From positions 124,001-188,000 of the forward strand of contig NZ_OCPC01000004.1 in assembly GCF_900220985.1 (NCBI RefSeq): a DNA stretch of 64,000 nucleotides, read 5' to 3'. This stretch comes from Parahoeflea halophila. GTDB lineage: Bacteria > Pseudomonadota > Alphaproteobacteria > Rhizobiales > Rhizobiaceae. The notes under the pieces are model-generated. The model was not told the origin of the DNA. It did no database searches and saw nothing but the letters and a program-made list of their open reading frames with translations. The translations under genes were made by a program, and so were the position numbers. Position 1 is the first letter of the stretch. Each line of letters starts with the position of its first letter. Shown piece by piece: positions 57,625 through 64,000 of the stretch.

Positions 57625-57651
57625 CTCCTGCGCAATCCCTTGCGCGAGGAG
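57625..57651. terminator. Hairpin in a convergent intergenic region
   Basis: CTCCTGCGCAA and TTGCGCGAGGAG pair over 11 bases with a single bulged G around a 4-base loop. It sits between the convergent O-antigen-ligase and OlsB genes. No T-run follows on either strand, so a terminator role is tentative. Confidence 0.4.
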
Positions 57652-57717
57652 AGCGCTCCCCTGCTAAGCCAGACAGTGGCTCCGATCAGATTGCCCAGGG
57701 CAATGAGCTGGCAATGT

Positions 57718-58587
57718 TTAAGCGGCAAAACGTGAAGCGTCGGCACCATAGTGATTGATGTAACGGCCGTTAATTTGGCCGACTGGCAGGATCACCAGTA
57801 CATCCGTGGTGCCGAACGCCGGGTCCACCACGGCTTCTTCCGAGACCACGGCGCCAAGCCGCAGATAGCCCTTGATCAGTGGTGGCATTGCCGCGAGTGC
57901 CGCGCGCGGATTGATCGCCTCGGCCGGCATCATGTCGAGCGACAGCCCACGACCGGCGATGGCCCTGACCTTCCAGCCTGCATCCGCGGCTGCGGCGTTG
58001 TTCAGGAACGACAGTGCGAGGGCATGTGCATGGGGCTTGTCGCCTGGAAAGGAGGCGCAGCCGAACATCACGTCGATGCCGTGGGTGAGCGCGTAGGCCC
58101 AGTTGCCTTGCCACAACGCTTCAAGCGTACGGCGGGTGCGGTATCCAGGCAGCACACAGGAGCGGCCGAGCTCGAGAAACCGCTTGCCGGAGTTGCGGCC
58201 GACAAGATCCGCAACATCAAATTCGCTTTGCGAGTAGAAGCCGTCATGACGCGCTGCCACCTCCTGCCGCAAGAGCCGGTAGGTGCCGACAATCTGCTCC
58301 TCGATGTCGCCCGTCAGTGCGGTGTCAAGCACCAGAAGGTGGTCGCAGTAACGGTCGATGCTGTCGAAATCGCGCTTCTGCAGCATCGCCTCTTCAGATA
58401 GCCGCGCCCCCATTTCCTCGACAAAGACGCGATAGCGAAGCGCCTGTGCTGCCTCGATTTCGCTCTGTCTTTGGGCCAGCCGCACTTCCAGTGAACCGAT
58501 GCGGCCAAGCACCTCGCTTGCCGGGTTGTAGCCGGTGAGCGGAGCGAGGAATGGTGTGGATGAAGGCCGGGGCACGTGCGTTTCCAT
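57718..58587 (-). CDS. olsB: L-ornithine N(alpha)-acyltransferase OlsB
   Basis: Transfers 3-hydroxyacyl from acyl carrier protein to ornithine, the first step of ornithine-lipid synthesis. 289 residues of GNAT-like fold: ALRYRVFVEEMGA, CDHLLVLD, GRSCVLPGYRTRRTLEALW, FGCASFPG. These match the OlsB family. OlsA, the second enzyme, is not in the window. Ornithine lipids in rhizobia often rise under phosphate limitation; no clear Pho box was found upstream. Confidence 0.9.
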   Translation of the reverse strand: METHVPRPSSTPFLAPLTGYNPASEVLGRIGSLEVRLAQRQSEIEAAQALRYRVFVEEMGARLSEEAMLQKRDFDSIDRYCDHLLVLDTALTGDIEEQIVGTYRLLRQEVAARHDGFYSQSEFDVADLVGRNSGKRFLELGRSCVLPGYRTRRTLEALWQGNWAYALTHGIDVMFGCASFPGDKPHAHALALSFLNNAAAADAGWKVRAIAGRGLSLDMMPAEAINPRAALAAMPPLIKGYLRLGAVVSEEAVVDPAFGTTDVLVILPVGQINGRYINHYGADASRFAA

Positions 58588-58797
58588 GGGTAATCTCCCG
58601 CTTGGTGGTGGCGGGGTTCAACCATGATTCTGCGACATCCGAATGACATTTGCCATCCCGGATGCGGTGTTTTCGAGGTTATATTGTGTTTCAACCCTTC
58701 TGAAAGGCTGTCAGACGGGTGCTACAGTCGGCGACTACGCCAGCGCGCCTGTATGCGCGTGCCCGGTTGGCGTCGGCCGAGCCTGACCTCCATTTGG

Positions 58798-61122
58798 TCA
58801 CCCGGCGGCGCGTGATTTCTTGCCCGCGCTCATTGTTGCAAGCTGCAGCAGCCACTCCGGATCGACCGGCTTTTCCGCGTGCCCATCGGCACCGGCAGCC
58901 AGCAGGTCATCGCGTGTTGAAGCCTGACCGTCAGCAGTCAGAACGATGATCGGCAGCCGTGCAAGCTTGCCCGCGGCTTCTTCGGCCCGGATCTGCTCGA
59001 TTGCGCTGCGCCCGTCGAGTTCCGGCATCGAAATGTCGGTGATGATCAGGTCGTAGCTCGCCGTGCCACCGGGACGCTCCATCGCCTGGTTGACGAGCTC
59101 GCGGCCATTGCCGACAACCGTGACACGATGGCCCTGGCGCGCCAGATTGGTCCTTACCACCAGCGCATTGACCGGATCGTCCTCGGCCAGAAGAATGTCC
59201 AGTGTGGGGTTGTCGGATGAGCGCTCGAGCATGACCGGACGCGGTTTGCCGCACAAACGGTCGCGATCCTCGCGATCATCGCGCCGGGTCAGCACATTGA
59301 TCAGCGACACCCGCCGAACCGGGCGCACGAGCCAGGCATTGGCGCCATGACCGGCATGGCTCTCGAGATCGCGGCTGTCTTCGGGCGCAATAATCAAGGT
59401 GCGTTCAATGCCTGGCGGCAATTCTGTCGGTGCCGCTGCGAGAAGGTTGTCCGCAATGTCCGCCAGTCTGCGGTCGACGACGATGTCGCTCAATTGCGCG
59501 CCGGAGCGACAAAGCCGCGTCAAGGCCGCAATCATGCTGTCGGGGTCGTGCGCGGCTTCGGCAATGCCGCCCAGGTCGCGGATGGTCCAAAGCAGGGCAG
59601 TCGAGACCGGCCCGCTCGGTGCAATCACCAGCACGGCACGGTCTGCAAGCGGGCCCCGGACGGGCGCGATGGTTTCCGGCACGGCCAGTTCCCTGACCGG
59701 AACCGTGAAGCGAAAGCTGCTGCCCTTGCCGAGGGTTGACGTCACACCGATGTCACCACCCAGCGCCTCGACAATGCGTGCCGAGATGGAAAGCCCCAGC
59801 CCGGCGCCGCCATGGATACGGGTCGGGCCGTTGCTGGCGCGCTCGAATTCCTCGAAGATCCGGGCCTGATCGGCCTGCTTCAGCCCCGGTCCGGTGTCGG
59901 AGACAATAAAAGCCAGCTGCATGTCCTCGCGGACCACCTCGATAAGCACACCGCCGGTTTCCGTGAATTTGATGGCGTTGCCGACCAGGTTGAACAAGAC
60001 CTGCCGTAACCTGCCGATGTCGGATGTGATCAGGCGTGGTGCTTCCGGGGCAATGTGGACCGCGATCTCGATACCCTTTTCGTGAGCGCGTGAGGCCATC
60101 AGCTCGGAGACGCCGTTGACCAGATCTTCCAGGTTACCCTCTTCATGTCTGAGATGCAGGCGGCCGGCTTCGATCGAAGTCACATCCAGAAGATCCTCGA
60201 TCAGCGACAAAAGCGCCATGCCGGAATCGCTGGCGGTCTTGAGATAGCTCGCCTGCTCCGGTGTCGTCTGGGTCTGTTCAAGCAGATGTGTCATGCCCAG
60301 AATGCCGTTCAGCGGCGTTCTGATCTCGTGACTCACGGTTGCCAGGAAACGCGACTTGGCGTGGTTGGCGGCCTCCGCCCTTTGCCGTGCGTCGACCAGC
60401 TCGGCCTCGGTAAGGCGTGCCGAGGTGATGTTGCGTCCGATGCATTGCAGAACCAGTTCGCCGGTAGCCGGGTCACGGGTCACTGTCTCATGCCAGGTCC
60501 AGATGGATTGCCCGTCGCCCTCGCCAAGCACCAGTTCAAGCGCGCCGGTGTTGGTCGTGTCAACCGGCTCGATGCCGGTCATCGCAAGGGTGAGGCCGAC
60601 CGGGTTGTCAAAACCTGTTGCGGACTTGAATGTTTCGTTGGCGAAGGTGATCTGGCCGTTGTTGCGGCAGACCACGACCATGTCGCCAAGCGAATCGAAC
60701 ACGCTAGCCAGCTGGCTTGAAAACTCGCCAAGCTCCCACTTGCGGTCGAACTCCTGCTCAGCGTCAAAGTGTCCCGGCCGGGACTGACCGCCGGAAACAT
60801 CTGGGGTAGAGCCGCTACGCGAGCGCCGCAGCAGTGGAACAGCCGCATAGATGGCAATTCCTGCAACGGAGGCAAGCAAAACCGCAGGCGCATTGAACGC
60901 AACGGAAACGGCCGTGGCCGCCAGCGCGGCAGAGACTGCGAAGAGCGGACGGGATGCTGATCTAGGCGCGTCGGCAGCCTGCATGCGCTCGGTGTCAGAC
61001 GCGACTTCAGGAACCGCATGTTCAGGCTCTGGGGCGGCCGGCGGAAAGCTTGAATGCGTAACCGCCTGTTCGCTCAGGGCTCGCTGAAGAGTCTCTTGCA
61101 GTCGCAAAGGTTCTGTCATCAT
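58798..61122 (-). CDS. Hybrid sensor histidine kinase (PAS, HisKA, HATPase, REC)
   Basis: 774 residues. Two adjacent membrane helices at about 60-97 give little periplasmic part. A PAS domain spans about 135-235. HisKA follows with SHEIRTPLNG (His about 265), then HATPase with NLVGNAIKFTETGG, DTGPGLK and GGAGLGLSIS. A divergent receiver-like segment precedes the C-terminal receiver, which has LLAEDDPVNALVV and ITDISMPELDG with the phosphoacceptor Asp. Sensing is probably cytosolic or membrane-based. The partner is unknown; the receiver and kinase may act in a phosphorelay. Confidence 0.9.
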   Translation of the reverse strand: MMTEPLRLQETLQRALSEQAVTHSSFPPAAPEPEHAVPEVASDTERMQAADAPRSASRPLFAVSAALAATAVSVAFNAPAVLLASVAGIAIYAAVPLLRRSRSGSTPDVSGGQSRPGHFDAEQEFDRKWELGEFSSQLASVFDSLGDMVVVCRNNGQITFANETFKSATGFDNPVGLTLAMTGIEPVDTTNTGALELVLGEGDGQSIWTWHETVTRDPATGELVLQCIGRNITSARLTEAELVDARQRAEAANHAKSRFLATVSHEIRTPLNGILGMTHLLEQTQTTPEQASYLKTASDSGMALLSLIEDLLDVTSIEAGRLHLRHEEGNLEDLVNGVSELMASRAHEKGIEIAVHIAPEAPRLITSDIGRLRQVLFNLVGNAIKFTETGGVLIEVVREDMQLAFIVSDTGPGLKQADQARIFEEFERASNGPTRIHGGAGLGLSISARIVEALGGDIGVTSTLGKGSSFRFTVPVRELAVPETIAPVRGPLADRAVLVIAPSGPVSTALLWTIRDLGGIAEAAHDPDSMIAALTRLCRSGAQLSDIVVDRRLADIADNLLAAAPTELPPGIERTLIIAPEDSRDLESHAGHGANAWLVRPVRRVSLINVLTRRDDREDRDRLCGKPRPVMLERSSDNPTLDILLAEDDPVNALVVRTNLARQGHRVTVVGNGRELVNQAMERPGGTASYDLIITDISMPELDGRSAIEQIRAEEAAGKLARLPIIVLTADGQASTRDDLLAAGADGHAEKPVDPEWLLQLATMSAGKKSRAAG

Positions 61123-61184
61123 GAGCCCGTGATAACACGGGCCCCGTGAGCAAAGACTTCAGCGAAACCGTCAAATTTTAGCGA

Positions 61185-62189
61185 TCACGCATTTGTCTTC
61201 TTCATGTCGACAACCACGCGTCCGCGGATCTTACCGTCGATGATCTGATGCGCCGCATCGACGATGCCGTCGAAGCCGATCTCGCTCGACAGCGCTTCGA
61301 GCTTGTCATGGTCCAGATCGGTCACCAGCCGCGACCAGGCTTCCTGTCTGAGCGCCAGCGGCGCCATTACTGAATCGATGCCGAGAAGCGACACGCCACG
61401 CAGGATGAACGGAGCCACCGAGGCCGGCAGGTCCATGCCCTGCGCCAGGCCGCACGCCGTCACCGCACCGCCGTAGGAGGTCATCGACAGTACATTGGCC
61501 AGCGTGTGGCTGCCAACCGCGTCGACCGCACCTGCCCAGCGCTCCTTGGCAAGCGGTTTGGCCGGGCCCGAGAGCTCATCGCGGTGGATGATTTCCGACG
61601 CGCCGAGGCTCTTGAGGAAGTCGGTTTCCTCGGTGCGTCCGGTCGAGGCGATGACTTCGTAGCCGAGCTTGCCGAGCACGGCGATCGCCACGGTGCCGAC
61701 TCCGCCATTGGCGCCGGTCACGACCACAGGGCCACGGCCCGGCGTAATGCCGTGACGTTCGAGCGCCATCACCGACAGCATGGCTGTGTATCCGGCAGTG
61801 CCGATGGCCATCGCCGATCGCCCGTTCATGCCTTCCGGCATCGGGATCAGCCAGTCGCCCTTCAGCCGTGCGTAGGTGGCATAGGCGCCGGTATGCACCT
61901 CGCCGACGCCAAAGCCGTTGAGGATCACCTTGTCGCCGGCCTTGAAACGCTCGTTTTCCGAGCTGACCACGGTGCCGGCAAAGTCGATACCCGGCACCAT
62001 CGGCCAGCGCCGAACCACCGGACTCTTGCCGGTAATGGCCAGGCCGTCCTTGTAGTTGATGGTGGTCCATTCCACCTCGACGACCACGTCGCCTTCCATC
62101 AGATCATCGAGGCCAAGCTCGGTCACATTGACCGACATAACCTTGTTCTCGTCGCGGGTGAGCAGGATGCCCTTGAAACGGTCTTGCAT
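61185..62189 (-). CDS. acuI: AcuI/YhdH-type MDR quinone/acryloyl-CoA reductase
   Basis: 334-residue zinc-free medium-chain reductase. The catalytic-domain start is TTINYKDGLAITGKSP, and the nucleotide motif is VTGANGGVGTVAIAVLGKL. AcuI reduces acryloyl-CoA to propionyl-CoA in alphaproteobacteria that degrade DMSP or 3-hydroxypropionate, but related YhdH proteins have unclear substrates. It lies 72 bp downstream of lspA. Confidence 0.88.
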   Translation of the reverse strand: MQDRFKGILLTRDENKVMSVNVTELGLDDLMEGDVVVEVEWTTINYKDGLAITGKSPVVRRWPMVPGIDFAGTVVSSENERFKAGDKVILNGFGVGEVHTGAYATYARLKGDWLIPMPEGMNGRSAMAIGTAGYTAMLSVMALERHGITPGRGPVVVTGANGGVGTVAIAVLGKLGYEVIASTGRTEETDFLKSLGASEIIHRDELSGPAKPLAKERWAGAVDAVGSHTLANVLSMTSYGGAVTACGLAQGMDLPASVAPFILRGVSLLGIDSVMAPLALRQEAWSRLVTDLDHDKLEALSSEIGFDGIVDAAHQIIDGKIRGRVVVDMKKTNA

Positions 62190-62261
62190 GGAAGCTCCTC
62201 TTGTGTTGATCCAGACTGGCCCCTCCAGTCCTCAAGATCAAGGGCGGCGCCCGGTCACGGG

Positions 62262-62771
62262 TCAGGTTCGGTTCTTGCGTTCGTGCAGCATGGCGAATAC
62301 CTCGTCGAGCACGATCAGCCCGGCGCCGATGCTGATGAAGGCATCGGCCAGGTTGAAGACCGCAAATGACCACGTCGCGGTGTGAAACAGGATGTAGTCG
62401 ACCACGTGACCGTAAACGGCCCGGTCGATGAGATTGCCGAGTGCACCGCCGATGATCAGCGCATAGCCCAGATGCGCGATCCTGCGCTCGGGCGGCGTGC
62501 GCCACCACAAGAAAAGCACGAAGACAATCACGAGCCCGGTCAGCATGAGCAGCGCCGTATCCGGCAATCCGCCAAGCATGGAGAACGCGATGCCCTCGTT
62601 CCATGTGCGGTAGAGCGCAAGCATCGGGATAACCGGCACCAGCTCGTGAAACGGCAGCCGCGTCTCGACCAGCCATTTGATCACCTGGTCGATTGCGACG
62701 CTGGCTGAAACAAGCAGCAACATCGGCATGAGGCGGCTCAGCGCCGCTGTTTCGGAACGGGCAGAGCTCAT
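62262..62771 (-). CDS. lspA: Lipoprotein signal peptidase
   Basis: Aspartyl peptidase that removes signal peptides from prolipoproteins in the inner membrane. 169 residues, four helices. The catalytic Asp residues lie in GNLIDRAVYGHVVDYI and FNLADAFI. The first ATG overlaps the stop of the upstream RNA methyltransferase gene (ATGA at 62768-62771). Confidence 0.95.
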   Translation of the reverse strand: MSSARSETAALSRLMPMLLLVSASVAIDQVIKWLVETRLPFHELVPVIPMLALYRTWNEGIAFSMLGGLPDTALLMLTGLVIVFVLFLWWRTPPERRIAHLGYALIIGGALGNLIDRAVYGHVVDYILFHTATWSFAVFNLADAFISIGAGLIVLDEVFAMLHERKNRT

Positions 62772-63634
62772 GCGCTGGGCTCATCAAGTAAAAGCAGGTG
62801 ACGCCGCGCTTCAAACAGCATCACCCCGGTGGCAATCGCCAGATTGAGCGAATCCGCCCGACCGGTCTGCGGAATACGGGCAAGCTTGCCGCAGGCCTTG
62901 GTCAGAGTGTCGGGCAGGCCCTGCTGTTCATTGCCCATCAACAACACCACAGGCTGGCCGGCGTAATCGATCGTGCGGTAGTCGACGCTGCCCTTGAGAT
63001 GGCTGCCGACAACCAGCGTAGAGGATTTCTGCGACCAGTTGAGGAATTCGGATTCCGTCGCCCGCACCAGCGGCACCGCAAACACCGATCCCATTGTGGC
63101 GCGGACCGTTTCCATCGAAAACGGATCGACCGTCTCGCCGATAAGCATGACACCCGATGCCCCGGCCGCGTCCGCTGTGCGGATGATGGTTCCCAGGTTT
63201 CCCGGATCCCGAACCCGGTCGAGCGCTATCCAGGTTTCGTCCTTCGCAGGCTTGATGCCGCCGAGTGGTGCCAGCTTCTGCTCAAAGACAGCGATCACCG
63301 CCTGTGGATTGTCGCGCCGCGTGATCGCGGTCAGAACCTTCTCGCTGACTTCCAGCACCAGCCCGCCGCGCGCGACCGTCAGCGCCGCGATCTTCTCGAC
63401 CTGTCCCTTGCCGCGCTGGTTCTTGGCATAAATCAGCGTGCGGATAGCCCAGCCCAGTTCGATCGCATCGATCACCAGCTTCAGGCCTTCGGCAAGGAAG
63501 GTGCCGGTTTCGTCGCGGTGTTTCTTCATCGACAGCGCGCGGATGTCCTTGATCACCGGATTGGACAGGCTGGTGATTTCCTTCACCTGCCCCACTCTGG
63601 CCGCGCGATGGACTGGTTTGTCGTGATCACTCAT
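62768..63634 (-). CDS. TrmH/SpoU-family RNA methyltransferase
   Basis: 288 residues from the ATG at 63634; the frame is open to 63679. SpoU motifs: NPGNLGTIIRTADAAG (as DPGNLGTIIRTADAAG), LLMGNEQQGL, and RIPQTGRADSLNLAIATGVM in outline. The N-terminal SpoU substrate-binding domain is present. It methylates a ribose 2'-O of rRNA or tRNA; which site is unknown. It overlaps by ATGA both the gene before (63631-63634) and lspA after. Confidence 0.92.
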   Translation of the reverse strand: MSDHDKPVHRAARVGQVKEITSLSNPVIKDIRALSMKKHRDETGTFLAEGLKLVIDAIELGWAIRTLIYAKNQRGKGQVEKIAALTVARGGLVLEVSEKVLTAITRRDNPQAVIAVFEQKLAPLGGIKPAKDETWIALDRVRDPGNLGTIIRTADAAGASGVMLIGETVDPFSMETVRATMGSVFAVPLVRATESEFLNWSQKSSTLVVGSHLKGSVDYRTIDYAGQPVVLLMGNEQQGLPDTLTKACGKLARIPQTGRADSLNLAIATGVMLFEARRHLLLLDEPSA

Positions 63635-64000
63635 TGCGGCAGCCACCTTGAAAAAAGCGAGGTCGACAGCGCGCGGCATTCCTCCGCCTCGGGCTTGCCG
63701 CTCTCGCGTATGATCAGTTCGCCCGATTCCACCCGGCCGCCGGCGCCGCGCATGGTCTCGCGCATCAGTTCGTGCGTGGCAAAGAACGAGGCACGGATCG
63801 AGTAGGCGGTCAGCACCAGCCCCACCGGCTTGTCGCTCAACAGCTCGCGGCAGATGTCGAGCATCGACGGAAGGTGCTCGAAAAGGTGCCAGACTTCGCC
63901 ATTCGGCCCGCGGCCGAATTTGGGCGGGTCGGTGAGGATGATGTCGTAGCGGTTGCCGCGGCGCTCCTCGCGGGCGATGAACTTCATGGCGTCTTCGCAG
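63631..64000 (-). CDS. Class I SAM-dependent methyltransferase, partial
   Basis: C-terminal 123 residues of a larger protein running off the right edge. DIILTDPPKFGRGPNGE is the catalytic DPP motif region of RlmI/RlmK-like rRNA cytosine or guanine methyltransferases. Its stop overlaps the start of the TrmH gene (ATGA), so the two are in one operon. The N terminus is not in the window. Confidence 0.85.
   Translation of the reverse strand, partial: CEDAMKFIAREERRGNRYDIILTDPPKFGRGPNGEVWHLFEHLPSMLDICRELLSDKPVGLVLTAYSIRASFFATHELMRETMRGAGGRVESGELIIRESGKPEAEECRALSTSLFSRWLPQ

Overview
The window looks like a chromosomal segment of a GC-rich alphaproteobacterium of the order Hyphomicrobiales (Rhizobiales), most like the Rhizobiaceae/Hoeflea group. 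This rests on the protein sequences, on conserved gene neighbourhoods (dnaA with rpsT, echA, mutM, ubiE and ubiB; yraN-rsmI; mutS next to a phosphotransacetylase-fused malic enzyme; rph-rdgB-hemW beside hrcA-grpE), on an ornithine-lipid OlsB homologue, and on a cluster of GANTC (CcrM) sites in front of dnaA. The assignment comes from reading alone.

Layout. 0-9 kb: a 2-hydroxyacid dehydrogenase, then a leftward replication block (dnaA, dnaN, recF, a MoeB-like E1 enzyme), the dnaA control region, rpsT, an enoyl-CoA hydratase and mutM. 9.2-14.3 kb: rightward ubiE-ubiB, an FKBP prolyl isomerase, a FitAB-type toxin-antitoxin pair and coaBC. The last three genes of that run are joined by 4-bp ATGA overlaps. 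14.3-27.9 kb: an accessory stretch separating coaBC from dut, genes that are neighbours in many relatives. It is rich in small regulators, each beside a clear inverted repeat: LysR with cupin and GST, Lrp, XRE-cupin with GNAT, and ArsR with an ArsP-like permease. It also holds pirin, MarR, a tandem HD-GYP protein, a DUF305 protein and prfC. 27.9-35.9 kb: dut with a hydroxyproline dehydratase, cysK, a comM/yifB gene broken by one in-frame TGA, a YciI protein, an MscS channel and gshB. 36-42.7 kb: a histidine kinase, a decayed LysR fragment, yraN-rsmI, a frameshifted GFA gene, a small conserved protein and a GGDEF-EAL protein. 42.7-55 kb: hemW-rdgB-rph, hrcA-grpE, a TRIC-type channel, adenosine kinase, a P-loop ATPase, mutS and malic enzyme. 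55-64 kb: a TylF-like methyltransferase, an O-antigen-ligase-like protein, OlsB, a hybrid histidine kinase, an AcuI-like reductase, lspA, an RNA methyltransferase and a truncated methyltransferase at the right edge.

How the genes work together. Most are housekeeping: replication initiation and clamp, DNA repair (mutM, mutS, recF, and nucleotide-pool cleaning by dut and rdgB), translation and ribosome maturation, quinone, CoA, cysteine and glutathione synthesis, and the heat-shock switch. Signalling is prominent, with two histidine kinases, one GGDEF-EAL protein and one HD-GYP protein, the latter two pointing to cyclic-di-GMP turnover. I saw no tRNA or rRNA gene, no CRISPR array, no transposase and no phage gene. 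No obviously new multi-gene defence or biosynthetic system is visible. The most notable items are the toxin-antitoxin pair translationally joined to the essential coaBC, the in-frame stop in comM, the paralogous pair of tiny proteins, a palindrome present in two intergenic copies, and the HD-GYP protein with a changed metal-binding signature.
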